From Candidatus Gastranaerophilales bacterium (GTDB lineage Bacteria; Cyanobacteriota; Vampirovibrionia; Gastranaerophilales; Gastranaerophilaceae), in the NCBI GenBank assembly GCA_947624265.1, contig CANQJQ010000006.1, positions 1-34,732 on the forward strand: 34,732 nucleotides of DNA. Direction: 5' to 3'. The notes below the pieces were generated by a model. The model did no database searches and was not told the DNA's origin. It saw only the letters and a program-made list of their open reading frames with translations. Of the stretch, positions 17,201 to 24,799 are shown piece after piece. Numbering within the stretch: position 1 is the stretch's first letter; each line of letters begins with the position of its first letter. The translations under genes were made by a program, and so were the position numbers.

Positions 17201-18198
17201 TTGATAAAATAAGTCCTATGGCAATTGCTATGGGCGAAAGATTAAATACTGCATTTAACGGTGAAGTAAATGATTCGGCTTTACAAACAGAAATCTCAAA
17301 AGCCATAAGTCAGTTAGCTTCAGGCAATTTTAAAGGTAAGAAATTTGATGCTCAGGCATTCGGTACACGTCCTTTTGAAGTTGCAATAAAAAGCGTTTTG
17401 GATCAGGCAGAATATAACGGAGTTTCAATACCGAACAGAGAAACGCTTGAAGCAAAAGTATTAGAATCAATACTAACACCTGCTTTTGACAGATTTTATT
17501 CAATATATAAACTTTTAATTACTCTGCCGGGAAGTCCTACCGACTTCGCAGGTGATAGAGTAGCTGCTACTGGTTATGAAACAAAAGCAAAAAACTATCA
17601 TCAGCAAAACAGAAATATCATTCATTGGGAATGGTTAAATGATTCTCCGGATAATAAGTATAAGTTTGTAAAAGAGTTCTATGATAAAATGAACGAGATA
17701 GCAAACTTAAGAAATCAAAAACAATTAAGTGCATTAAATGACGGAGCAACTGTTACTTTACCTATTGCAAGGCTGTCAAAAGATGCGGAAGGTAAAACAC
17801 AAGTTCTTTCAAATGATAATATCCAAGCTATGCTCAGGTACAATGATAAAGGTTCTGTTGTTTTAACTCTGCACGATTTATCCGGGGCTAAGTCAGACTA
17901 TACTTCCAAAATGGAAAGAAAAGAAACAAAACTTGATGATACACAAGGAAGTTTATATAACAGAATTGTATTATCAGCTGAACATGTTAATGCAAAACAA
18001 GGTTTAAAACACGGTATGGCTGTCGGAACAAAATTTAAAAATGCAAGAAGCGGTGATAATTCTGTTTATAAAATAGCCAAAATGGCAAAGGGCGGTAAAG
18101 AATATTATTACCTGAAAAGAGAAACGCTTGATGGTAGAGAAATTCCGATAACCATTAAACCTGAAGATTTGAATACATTAATTCTATATAGAGAATAG
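14248..18198 (+). CDS. Large alpha-amylase-family (GH13-like) protein
   Basis: The 1316-residue protein contains a GH13-type barrel spread over about residues 170-960. The opening reads ISRIVGTPYTKDTISSHKYW and YQVSPDLGSEEDFKLLQQELFKHGINWISDAALVNE. The nucleophile is Asp787 (GWRIDAAKD), the general acid Glu835 (YTTAEITDL) and the third acid Asp944 (FVGNHDKPR). Region I ends NE rather than the usual NH. A large helical insertion (about 400-760) separates the early strands from the catalytic end, and the C-terminus has a beta domain. There is no signal peptide, so it acts in the cytoplasm or leaves by another route. The start is GTG with AAGGAG 7 nt upstream. Residues 12-19 read SIAFSGHK, like the PHP-fold protein. 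Probably an alpha-glucan enzyme; substrate unknown. Confidence 0.75.
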   Translation: MNIPKSSLKLNSIAFSGHKKTTDKMGYEKHNFYYLFDPSKYSCEVELFNISKDKNGNYHIAENGVPARTLPMPDGGISQDMSDIYEIDTANGFAYRFKLTDKNTKEVSYAYDNGSVIGIFDDKNTNNKFNVVLSNRATINKNGPMQLIMPDEYYPGVDKGGVDKAVRTKALSSVRTHANKLGGNFYGIIERLPELEKEGISRIVGTPYTKDTISSHKYWTENAYQVSPDLGSEEDFKLLQQELFKHGINWISDAALVNEGFGGIHLSELLRKGHDSVSKNMFRSDEKISLGILPDKSLNTRMKIINAPFSVTKDGVLEKNDKYEPTKPTYIQFYDDRLVSEEQKNSDSPIRGTTYDKKNTDNIYDITKHDDAVYPFPIEVSPDELERNVKRVLSLKNKLDLSDIDTIKKVADFSNFNVVNKSNAGGLEVWDGNVDIAKLNFYRSAKDDSRFINLPYAQRQEAIADFDRGALAVRDYAINSGKYWTQLSADAQFEYVSTALASSSSTAGEYMAAIKKMVQNGLMPASALENIDLEVINNVLNGDYNLKRLDADDMRSDINPEGFGNDYKLDDYILRKVMDVPLETLPVSTNLLGIMTSPYIAKKANTDEELGVSRYDLMKAGNPNLPDKYSKVYSQMEEIYLKGIVPIIKKVIEDIPGIEENSMVSEYGKYVISEVAEELTKYVLVKALNPNAKININSNYHIDFSKVDSESITMQSLGIPYKGKTSEEEAQIVVDSIKNAIASMKDTDFGTIKEKMQARFSQRKLNDFKIAEMIIDRTESGLGWRIDAAKDIAAIDAVRSDADSMEKAWSNVIDFWKAYNQAVLAINPHAYTTAEITDLYDLFKNEHGKLFENDGDAERKFIQETGITAVANYNYFFSLLPDLFANASFENGTPSWMSSQEINKELRNKLDEGWSHEQKVNPGFLFQSPEDGVVNSYTFVGNHDKPRALHCLALDMNLFNSNFSSDDHKLRAAKCLQVDKSKIDFDKISPMAIAMGERLNTAFNGEVNDSALQTEISKAISQLASGNFKGKKFDAQAFGTRPFEVAIKSVLDQAEYNGVSIPNRETLEAKVLESILTPAFDRFYSIYKLLITLPGSPTDFAGDRVAATGYETKAKNYHQQNRNIIHWEWLNDSPDNKYKFVKEFYDKMNEIANLRNQKQLSALNDGATVTLPIARLSKDAEGKTQVLSNDNIQAMLRYNDKGSVVLTLHDLSGAKSDYTSKMERKETKLDDTQGSLYNRIVLSAEHVNAKQGLKHGMAVGTKFKNARSGDNSVYKIAKMAKGGKEYYYLKRETLDGREIPITIKPEDLNTLILYRE

Positions 18199-18206
18199 GC
18201 TAAACT

Positions 18207-18251
18207 AAAAAATTCCTTTTTTGTAGTAAGATAAAGAAAAAGGAATTTTTT
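18207..18251 (+). terminator. A/T-rich hairpin: terminator of the GH13-like gene that also holds the cysS SD
   Basis: AAAAAATTCCTTTTT (18207-18221) pairs perfectly with AAAAAGGAATTTTTT (18237-18251), a 15-bp stem with a 15-nt loop. It ends in a T run, as a weak intrinsic terminator would. The SD of cysS (AAGGAA, 18240-18245) is inside the 3' arm, 9 nt from the ATG, so folding would hide it from ribosomes. Confidence 0.6.
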
Positions 18252-18254
18252 ATT

Positions 18255-19694
18255 ATGAAATTATTTAATACTTTTTCAAATACTTTGGAAGAATTTCATC
18301 CCATAAGCGGGAATAAAGTAAGCATGTATGTTTGCGGTCCTACAGTTTATGACTATCCGCATTTGGGACATGCAAGATGCTATATTACTTGGGATATGTT
18401 ATACAGATACTTAAAATTTAAAGGTTATGATGTAACTTATTGTCGTAATATAACAGATGTTGACGATAAAATTTTAAAAAAAGCTAAAGAAGAAAATACT
18501 ACAGCAGAAGTTATATCAAAAAGATATTATGAAATTTTTGCGGAAGCCATGAAAAAGCTTAATGTATTAAAGCCTGATATTGAACCTTTTGCTACAAAAA
18601 CTCTTGGGGAAATGATTTCCATAATAAAAGATTTAATAAAAAATGACTACGCTTATGAAGCGGAAGGAGATGTTTATTTCAGAGTAAAGAAATTCAAAAA
18701 CTACGGCAAATTAAGTAAACAGCCTATAGAAGATTTAATTGCGGGAGCAAGGGTTGAAGCTTCAAATATAAAAGAAGATGTACTTGATTTTGCTCTATGG
18801 AAAAGGGATGAAGAATTCGGTTACCCCTCTCCTTGGGGTAAAGGGCGCCCCGGATGGCATATTGAATGCAGTGCAATGTCAAGAAAGCACTTGGGTAAAA
18901 CTATAGACATACACGCAGGCGGTGCGGATTTAATATTTCCTCATCACGAAAATGAAATTGCTCAAAGTGAATGTGCAAACGGATGTAAATTTGTTAATTA
19001 TTGGCTGCATAACGGATTTGTTACAATAAATAAAGAAAAAATGTCTAAATCCTTAAAAAATTTTGTAACTATTGATGATATGCTTGCGAACTATGATGCA
19101 AATACAATCAGACTGTTTATTTTAACAAACCATTACAGAATGCCGGTTGAATTTTCCTCGGAAGCTTTGGACGGCGCAAAAGCCGGCTGGAAGAGAATTC
19201 AGACCTCGGTAAATGAAGCACTTAAAATTATACAAAAAAATAATTTGCCTGATGTTAAAGAAACCGAAGAAATAAAAAACTTTACCGACTCTATGGATGA
19301 GGATTTAAATACTTCAAAAGCTCTTGCGGTTATTTTTGATACTGTTACAAGATTAAATAAATCCCTAAATGATAAAGATGTTAATTCAATTAATAAATAC
19401 GTATCAATTCTTTTAACTTTGACTAATGTTATGGGATTTAATATAGAAAAAGAAAAGTTATCGGAAGAAGAACTTCAAAACAAATTAAATTCCGTTATAA
19501 ATCAATTTGATTTCTTGACTGAAGAAGATAAAAACCTTAAAGGATATGCCTTAATGGAAAAAATTATTGAGTACAGAAATAGGGCAAGGCAAGAAAAGAA
19601 TTGGACTATTGCGGATAAAGTAAGAAATTTATTAGACAGTATCAATATTGTTTTAAAAGACACAAAAGAAGCTACAACTTGGGAAGAAAAATAA
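18255..19694 (+). CDS. cysS: Cysteinyl-tRNA synthetase
   Basis: The 479-residue protein is a standard CysRS that charges tRNA(Cys) with cysteine. It has YVCGPTVYDYPHLGHARCYITWD with the zinc ligand Cys27 and the HIGH-type motif HLGH (36-39), RPGWHIECSAMS (second zinc Cys), DLIFPHHENEIAQSE (zinc His) and KMSKS (262-266, KMSKSLKNF). The C-terminal DALR-type anticodon domain and RARQEKNWTIADKVRNLL end are present, so it is full length. It starts 3 nt after a 15-bp hairpin that includes its SD, which may limit translation. No close neighbour is functionally linked. Confidence 0.97.
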   Translation: MKLFNTFSNTLEEFHPISGNKVSMYVCGPTVYDYPHLGHARCYITWDMLYRYLKFKGYDVTYCRNITDVDDKILKKAKEENTTAEVISKRYYEIFAEAMKKLNVLKPDIEPFATKTLGEMISIIKDLIKNDYAYEAEGDVYFRVKKFKNYGKLSKQPIEDLIAGARVEASNIKEDVLDFALWKRDEEFGYPSPWGKGRPGWHIECSAMSRKHLGKTIDIHAGGADLIFPHHENEIAQSECANGCKFVNYWLHNGFVTINKEKMSKSLKNFVTIDDMLANYDANTIRLFILTNHYRMPVEFSSEALDGAKAGWKRIQTSVNEALKIIQKNNLPDVKETEEIKNFTDSMDEDLNTSKALAVIFDTVTRLNKSLNDKDVNSINKYVSILLTLTNVMGFNIEKEKLSEEELQNKLNSVINQFDFLTEEDKNLKGYALMEKIIEYRNRARQEKNWTIADKVRNLLDSINIVLKDTKEATTWEEK

Positions 19695-19756
19695 GGAACT
19701 TTTTTATTATCCGATTGTCATAGTAAATAAGAGAAGGTAATAAGGAAGTATGAACT

Positions 19757-19794
19757 TTAAAAAAGGACACAGGCTCCTCATGCCATGTGTCCTT
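19757..19794 (-). terminator. Intrinsic terminator of the 31-residue membrane protein gene
   Basis: AAGGACACA (19763-19771) pairs with TGTGTCCTT (19786-19794). On the minus strand the stem is followed by six T (19764-19759), a good intrinsic terminator 25 nt beyond the small gene's stop. On the plus strand it is followed by GCTTTATTC, a weaker terminator for cysS. Confidence 0.75.
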
Positions 19795-19818
19795 GCTTTA
19801 TTCTATTAACCAAAATAA

Positions 19819-19914
19819 TTAGTGTGCTTCGCCTCTTTTTTCAAACATAGAAGGTAAGGCAATAAGTAAGAAGTACATTAACGCTCCGAATAATAATAAG
19901 TAAAGACCATCCAT
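19819..19914 (-). CDS. 31-residue single-pass membrane protein, unknown function
   Basis: The minus strand encodes a 31-residue peptide beginning MDGLYLLLFGALMYFLLIALP and ending SMFEKRGEAH, i.e. one membrane helix of about 18 residues and a short charged tail. Three things support expression: an SD (AGAGGAA) 7 nt before the ATG, a complete frame, and a strong terminator 25 nt after the stop. By the positive-inside rule the C-terminal tail (EKRGEAH) is probably cytoplasmic. Its size and shape recall small accessory subunits of membrane complexes (for example KdpF or CydX types), but I see no specific match. It fills most of what would otherwise be a 309-bp gap between cysS and the gene at 20004. 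Confidence 0.65.
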   Translation of the reverse strand: MDGLYLLLFGALMYFLLIALPSMFEKRGEAH

Positions 19915-20003
19915 AACACAATTCCTCTATTAAATAACCACACATGTAATATATTCCCAAAATTACTTTTTCTTAAACATTCAGTTATAATGTTGAGGTA
20001 ACT

Positions 20004-20336
20004 ATGGATAAATCAGTAATAAAAAAATTATTTTCAGGTTTGTGTTGTAATGTATGCAAGCATGATTTTGACGAAGATGCAATCTTTATAAAACGGGAAG
20101 AAAAAAATCTGCTGGTATTGCAAATTGTATGCCCGGAGTGCGGGAAAAGCTTCGGGATGGCATTTTTGGGGCTGGGAGGATTGGCTTTAAAGGCTGATGT
20201 AAAAGATGATGCATTAGAAATTCAACCTACTCCCATGCCGATTTCTTATGATGATGTTTTGGATGCACATCAGTTTATTGATAAATTGGAAAAAGACTGG
20301 ACTAAATATATTCCTGATGAACTTAAAAATATTTAA
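20004..20336 (+). CDS. Small zinc-ribbon protein, unknown function
   Basis: The 110-residue product has paired CxxC motifs: CCNVCKHDF near residue 14-22 and CPECGKSFG near 48-56, as in a treble-clef or zinc ribbon. A Gly/Leu-rich strand-turn (MAFLGLGGLALK) and an acidic C-terminal half follow (ISYDDVLDAHQFIDKLEKDWTKYIP). It could bind nucleic acid or protein; no function is known to me. A TATAAT at 19986-19991 is so close to the ATG (12 nt) that the mRNA leader would be only about 6 nt, although GAGG is present before the start. It converges with the radical SAM gene at 20342, 5 bp apart. Confidence 0.6.
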   Translation: MDKSVIKKLFSGLCCNVCKHDFDEDAIFIKREEKNLLVLQIVCPECGKSFGMAFLGLGGLALKADVKDDALEIQPTPMPISYDDVLDAHQFIDKLEKDWTKYIPDELKNI

Positions 20337-20341
20337 TACTG

Positions 20342-22006
20342 CTATATATTTTTATTTATATCAATTTTATACTTAATATTTTTTATCGTTTCAAGAAAAT
20401 CAAGCCACCTTTTTTGTTTTGTTTCAACGGATAAATTGGTATCTTCAAATTCTGCCGAATAAGAAAAATCATTTTCTTTTGTTATTTTAATTCCGTATTT
20501 TTCACAATTTCTATAAACATAACTGTTTTTCATTAAAGAAAATGGTCCTGGGCTTATAGTAACATATTGCATTACTGATTTTAGAAATTCAATTGTTTCA
20601 TTAATTTCTTCAGCGGTTTCAGTTGGAAAATTAACTATTATACCTGCAAGATTTGATATTCCGATTTCATGGCAATTTTTTAAGATATTAGGAACATATT
20701 CTATATTTATGCCTTTATTCATTTTATCCAGAACGGACTGGCTGCCTGATTCCAAACCCCAATATATAGCTCTTAAACCGGATTTATATAATTTAGTGAT
20801 TAATTCTTTTGTAAATTCTTTTTCAAATCTTGCGAAAATTGTGTAATATATATTTAAATTTTCTTTCATTATTTCATCAGCTAATTTATCAAGATATGCA
20901 GGTGATAATGCATCATCTTGAAATTGTATCCAACCATGTTGAGGATATTCATTTATGATTTCTTTTATGTCTTTAACAACTTTTGCAGGAGTTTTTATTT
21001 TATAGTTATTATATTTCTCACCAAGACTGCAAAAAGTGCATTTACCCCAATAGCATCCTTTGGAATTTATTATATATATGTCGGGTCTTTTAAATAAATA
21101 TTCATTAAAATTAATTCCGTCGAAAGACATTTTAGCCACATTATTTATATTATTAATTATTTTTGGTTCGGTACTGATTATTTCATTTCTTTTATTTTTG
21201 TACATAATTCCGTCAACATTTTTGCACGGAGTTCTACTTGCTATAGATTTCAACATTTGTATGATAGATTCTTCTCCGTCGCCAAACATTATAGAATCGC
21301 AAAATTTGTTTAAAATTTCAGGATTATTTAAAATATCTTTTTGTTTGATAAAATTACCGCCTATTGTTATATGACTTTTTGTATTATTTTTTAAAAGTCT
21401 TGATAGGGTTAAAGCCGGTATTAATGTGCCTATAAATGGTATTGTTATTGCTATTAAATCATATTTCTCTTTTGTGATTTCTTTTTTAATTATTTCTTCA
21501 AAAAATTCTATAAATATATTTTTTTCTTTTTCTTGAGTAATTGCTTCTATATATTGATAATCAGAAGTATAATCCAAAAAACTGTTTTCAAAATTATTTA
21601 ACCGGTCAATTTTAAAATTTGGGTATTGTAAAGATATAAAATTTAAGGCAGAATTAATTAATTCTTCAGCTTTATTAAATTCTTCATTTCCGTACAATGC
21701 TTCTCTAAATATACAAATTGAGTTTTCTATATTATTTATAAGATTTTCAGCTTCTTCTTTGTTGTAATTTATATTTTTTTTATCATACTGATTTCTCGTT
21801 TTTTCAATATATTCTTTAGATAATATTTTATTAAAAAATTTAATATTTAAATCTAAATTTTTTGCTTTAAATCCTTCTCCTGCATATGTTTTAATCTGCC
21901 CTAAAAGAATAGGCATTGAAATATATATAGTTTTTGGATCTAGCAAAGGAGGTGTAATTAATAAACAATTAATTTTTTTAGCCTTTTTTAATATATTAAA
22001 AAACAT
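20342..22006 (-). CDS. B12-binding-type radical SAM enzyme (CX4CX2C)
   Basis: The 554-residue protein has an N-terminal region of ~300 residues that includes a Rossmann-like cobalamin-binding-type segment (YDLIAITIPFIGTLIPALTLSRLLK, then HITIGGNFI and SIMFGDGEESI). The radical SAM core follows with Cys318, Cys323 and Cys326 (KGCYWGKCTFCSLG), a CX4CX2C spacing rather than CX3CX2C. Further core motifs are YWGLESGSQSVLDKMNKGI and ISNLAGIIVNFPTET. Such enzymes often methylate or rearrange unactivated carbons; some mature peptides, others lipids or cofactors. It has a strong SD (AAGGAGG). An 18-nt-scale AT-rich promoter region and then a dispersed repeat separate it from the radical SAM gene upstream on the same strand. 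Confidence 0.85.
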   Translation of the reverse strand: MFFNILKKAKKINCLLITPPLLDPKTIYISMPILLGQIKTYAGEGFKAKNLDLNIKFFNKILSKEYIEKTRNQYDKKNINYNKEEAENLINNIENSICIFREALYGNEEFNKAEELINSALNFISLQYPNFKIDRLNNFENSFLDYTSDYQYIEAITQEKEKNIFIEFFEEIIKKEITKEKYDLIAITIPFIGTLIPALTLSRLLKNNTKSHITIGGNFIKQKDILNNPEILNKFCDSIMFGDGEESIIQMLKSIASRTPCKNVDGIMYKNKRNEIISTEPKIINNINNVAKMSFDGINFNEYLFKRPDIYIINSKGCYWGKCTFCSLGEKYNNYKIKTPAKVVKDIKEIINEYPQHGWIQFQDDALSPAYLDKLADEIMKENLNIYYTIFARFEKEFTKELITKLYKSGLRAIYWGLESGSQSVLDKMNKGINIEYVPNILKNCHEIGISNLAGIIVNFPTETAEEINETIEFLKSVMQYVTISPGPFSLMKNSYVYRNCEKYGIKITKENDFSYSAEFEDTNLSVETKQKRWLDFLETIKNIKYKIDINKNI

Positions 22007-22071
22007 AAATAAAAAACCTCCTTAAGTTTAAACTATAGTATAAATATATCATAATTAAAATTTATGAGGAT

Positions 22072-22090
22072 GTTCGGAAAAAGACCGAAC
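22072..22090. repeat. Small hairpin next to repeat copy 2
   Basis: GTTCGG-AAAAAGA-CCGAAC is a 6-bp stem with a 7-nt loop. No T run follows on either strand, so it is not a clear terminator; it may belong to the repeat element beside it. Confidence 0.4.
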
Positions 22091-22095
22091 TAAAT

Positions 22096-22209
22096 TGTCC
22101 GAGAAAATTTCGCTATGAGGAACGTGTGCGAAATTTTTGAATGGCAACTTTAAAAGGTGAGCACTTATACAGCGACGATGAGTCGGCGGCAAAGTGCGAC
22201 ACCAGATTA
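22096..22209 (-). repeat. Dispersed intergenic repeat, copy 2 (inverted relative to copy 1)
   Basis: Read on the minus strand this matches 1091-1259 in order: TCTGGTGTCGCA, ACTCATCG, GTGCTCACCTTTTA, TTGCCA, AAAATTTCGC, GTTCCTCAT and GCGAAATTTTCTCGGACA. The 10-bp arms AAAATTTCGC (22104-22113) and GCGAAATTTT (22128-22137) are perfect, with a 14-nt loop in place of the long one in copy 1. It lies between two radical SAM genes. Confidence 0.8.
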
Positions 22210-22236
22210 GATATATCCCTAATGAACTTAAGATAT

Positions 22237-23319
22237 TTAATATTTAGGATATAAATCACAGCATAGATTACATGGGGTAAATACTTTGTATGATTTTAAT
22301 TTTTTTCTAAAATCTTTAAATTTATCATTATTTATAATTTCACTTAATTTTTGTTCTTTTAAATTCCCCATACGTATTGGAAGACAAGGGTATACATCCC
22401 CTTGGGGATTTATAAATATGTCTGAAAATGGAAATTTACAAGGTTTATATAATTCAAACGGTTTTTTTTGTGCATTTTCAAAAACATATTTAATAGAGTC
22501 TATTGAAGCATGCGGTTTGAATTTAGGAGCCCAGCGAATAAGGGTATAACCGTTTTTTGAAAGACTTTCAAGTTCCTTATATACTTCTTCAAATTTTTCA
22601 AAATCAAAATATTTATTTATAGGGTATTCTTTAGTTAAATAATTATTGTCAAAATTGTCTGAAAGTTTTGGGTTCTGCCTTATATTGGTTGTCCTTAAAA
22701 AAGAAAATGTTATGAAATTAATTTGATTATCATTACATAATTTATACAATTTGGGTAAATCTTCAAGATTTTCATTTAATATAACGGTTTTAATTTCTGT
22801 TAAAGGTAATTTTTTTTGTTTTTTATGGCTGTTTATATATAGAATACTGCTTAATGTCTTATCGTATAAACCTTCTAAACCTCTGAATTTATCGTGATTT
22901 TCTTTAATTCCGTCTATAGAAACACTAAATAATAACATCTTAATTTTTAAAAGTTCATCCAAATATTCGTTGGTAAGCATAGTTCCGTTTGTATAAAGAT
23001 TTATTTTCCCCATAACTCGGTTTGATGCATATTTTAATAAATTTAAAATATCGTCTCTTATAAATATTTCCCCTCCTAAAAAAGAAATAAAAGCATATTT
23101 GGGGATTTGATCTATAATTTTGTACCAATCCGTTTGATTAAGTTCCTCCAATTTTCTGTTATGCCCCAAATAACAAAAAGGACATGATAGGTTACATCTG
23201 TATGTTATTTCCAAAATATATCTTAACGGTGGAAGAATATGTCCGTTTCTATTTTTATATGAAAAATCAGAGTACATATTTCTTGCCAAATCGAATAAAA
23301 AGGAATTATCAATTTTCAT
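22237..23319 (-). CDS. Radical SAM protein with SPASM/twitch-type C-terminus
   Basis: The 360-residue protein has the radical SAM cluster motif at Cys42, Cys46 and Cys49 (EITYRCNLSCPFCYLG), followed by FISFLGGEIFIRDD (SAM-binding GGE) and FSVSIDGIKENHDKFRG. The C-terminal region has cysteines in KPCKFPFSDIFINPQGDVYPCLPIRMGNL and TPCNLCCDLYP, typical of a SPASM or shortened twitch domain that holds one or more extra clusters. Relatives modify peptides, proteins or small molecules. It is 5 bp downstream of the B12-type radical SAM gene on the same strand, so the two are translated from one mRNA and probably act in one pathway. No precursor peptide gene was found beside it. Confidence 0.85.
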   Translation of the reverse strand: MKIDNSFLFDLARNMYSDFSYKNRNGHILPPLRYILEITYRCNLSCPFCYLGHNRKLEELNQTDWYKIIDQIPKYAFISFLGGEIFIRDDILNLLKYASNRVMGKINLYTNGTMLTNEYLDELLKIKMLLFSVSIDGIKENHDKFRGLEGLYDKTLSSILYINSHKKQKKLPLTEIKTVILNENLEDLPKLYKLCNDNQINFITFSFLRTTNIRQNPKLSDNFDNNYLTKEYPINKYFDFEKFEEVYKELESLSKNGYTLIRWAPKFKPHASIDSIKYVFENAQKKPFELYKPCKFPFSDIFINPQGDVYPCLPIRMGNLKEQKLSEIINNDKFKDFRKKLKSYKVFTPCNLCCDLYPKY

Positions 23320-23324
23320 CTGTC

Positions 23325-24770
23325 TTATCCCAGCAATGTATTTTTTATTAATCTTATGCCATATTTAATATAATTTAAAAGTATTTTGGGTGTTTTAATG
23401 ATTTGTATTAATTTGGGAATAATATAATTTGGTCTTATGTAGTATTGAAATACAATTTTTCTTCTGTATTTTTCAACATAAGAAGGGGTTAAATCGGTAT
23501 CAAAAGTATTTATACAATTAAAATGATTTTTTCCGTATATTTCATTATGAATTTTATTTTCTTTGTTAAGCATATTATATAATTCCGTTCCGACAAACGG
23601 GGTGGCAATATGAACCTCAATAAAATCGGTATTATTTTTGAAAATAGCTTTTTTCGTTTTTTCTATATCTTCTTTTGTTTCCCAAGGGAATCCGATAATA
23701 TAGAAACCAACGGTTTGAAGTCCTGCTTTTTTTGCCATACGTATGGTATTATAATTTTTTTCAACCGTTGTATTTTTTTTGATATTTTTTAATGTTTTAT
23801 CGGTACCGGATTCTAATCCGAAAGCAACAAGAAAACAACCTGCTTTTTTCATACAGTTTAGCATTTCTTCGTCAACTGTATCAACTCTTGAATTTGCGAC
23901 CCAGCGTATTTTTCCGTTCAGATGGGATTCTGATATTTTTTTGCATAATTCAACAGTCCATTGTTTATTAATTGTAAATGTATCAGCTTTAAAGAAAAAG
24001 TTTCTGATGTTATGTTTAAAATAACATTCTTCCATTTCTTCAATAATATTTTGTGCTGATCTGAATCTGACTTTTTTACCTGAAATCACCGGCGATAAGC
24101 AGTATATACAAGAAGAAGGGCATCCTCTTGATGTGGAAATTGTTGCCAAAGGTTCGCCCGTATCAGGTATAGTATACAATTTATTATTCATCGCATACCT
24201 ATCAGGGAACGGAAGAGAATCTAAATTATCTTCAAAGTTTGTATTTGGAGTAATTATAAATTTATTATTATCTTTATATACAATACCTTGTATATTAGGA
24301 ATTTCCTTTTTATTGTTGAAGTGGGCATCTAATAAATCCCCGATTATAAATTCTTCTTCGCCTCCAATCATATAATCTATATTATTTAAATCAGCAATAT
24401 TAAAAATGTCTTGAGGGCAATTATAAAAAACAGCTCCTTTTAAGATAAATACAATATCAGGATAAATTTTTTTTATGTTATTTATAATTTTTATATCATC
24501 AAACATTGTTGCATTTGTTGTACTTAAAAATATTACATCAGGTAAAAAATTTTTAATATCCGTATATAAATTATTAATGTTTAATTTTTCACTCTGATAA
24601 TCTTTTAAAAAGGTAGAATATCCCCTATTTTTTAATATAGAAGAAGCATAACCCAAATCGTTACATGCTCTGGCTGAGTTAACTGCTGATTTATTAATAT
24701 TTAATTGACATCTATCTTCCCCTCGTTGATATATATCTCCCGGAGGATATATTAACATTATTTTTTTCAT
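23325..24770 (-). CDS. B12-binding radical SAM enzyme
   Basis: The 481-residue protein has an N-terminal cobalamin-binding-type Rossmann domain (MKKIMLIYPPGDIYQRG, PDVIFLSTTNATMFDDIKIINNIK, IDYMIGGEEEFIIGDLL) without the DxHxxG base-off His motif. The radical SAM core has Cys217, Cys221 and Cys224 (TSRGCPSSCIYCLSP), with VAFGLESGTDKTLKNIKKNTT and GFYIIGFPWETKEDI later. The layout is that of the large B12 radical SAM group (HpnJ-, BchE-like) whose members methylate or cyclise lipids, pigments and antibiotics. It opens the operon that includes the SPASM protein. No SD is visible; an extended -10 box lies exactly 6 nt before the ATG, which points to a leaderless mRNA. Confidence 0.87.
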   Translation of the reverse strand: MKKIMLIYPPGDIYQRGEDRCQLNINKSAVNSARACNDLGYASSILKNRGYSTFLKDYQSEKLNINNLYTDIKNFLPDVIFLSTTNATMFDDIKIINNIKKIYPDIVFILKGAVFYNCPQDIFNIADLNNIDYMIGGEEEFIIGDLLDAHFNNKKEIPNIQGIVYKDNNKFIITPNTNFEDNLDSLPFPDRYAMNNKLYTIPDTGEPLATISTSRGCPSSCIYCLSPVISGKKVRFRSAQNIIEEMEECYFKHNIRNFFFKADTFTINKQWTVELCKKISESHLNGKIRWVANSRVDTVDEEMLNCMKKAGCFLVAFGLESGTDKTLKNIKKNTTVEKNYNTIRMAKKAGLQTVGFYIIGFPWETKEDIEKTKKAIFKNNTDFIEVHIATPFVGTELYNMLNKENKIHNEIYGKNHFNCINTFDTDLTPSYVEKYRRKIVFQYYIRPNYIIPKLIQIIKTPKILLNYIKYGIRLIKNTLLG

Positions 24771-24776
24771 TTTTAG

Positions 24777-24785
24777 ATTATAACA
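24777..24785 (-). promoter_or_regulatory. Extended -10 promoter, predicted leaderless start of the radical SAM operon
   Basis: On the minus strand the sequence is TGTTATAAT (24785-24777), a perfect TGnTATAAT, then six bases (CTAAAA), then the ATG at 24770. With standard spacing the first transcribed base is the A of the ATG. There is no SD. Confidence 0.65.
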
Positions 24786-24790
24786 TATTA

Positions 24791-24799
24791 TGATATAAT
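24791..24799 (+). promoter_or_regulatory. Extended -10 promoter, predicted leaderless start of the glycosyltransferase gene
   Basis: TGATATAAT (24791-24799) is a perfect TGnTATAAT followed by six bases (ATTACC) and the ATG at 24806. The predicted first base is the A of the start codon, and no SD is present. It mirrors the promoter on the other strand of the same 35-bp gap. Confidence 0.65.

Noticed and set aside
19750-19809. Plus-strand mini-frame with AAGGAAG before an ATG
   Set aside because: It is less than 20 codons long and consists mainly of the terminator hairpin of the opposite-strand small gene.
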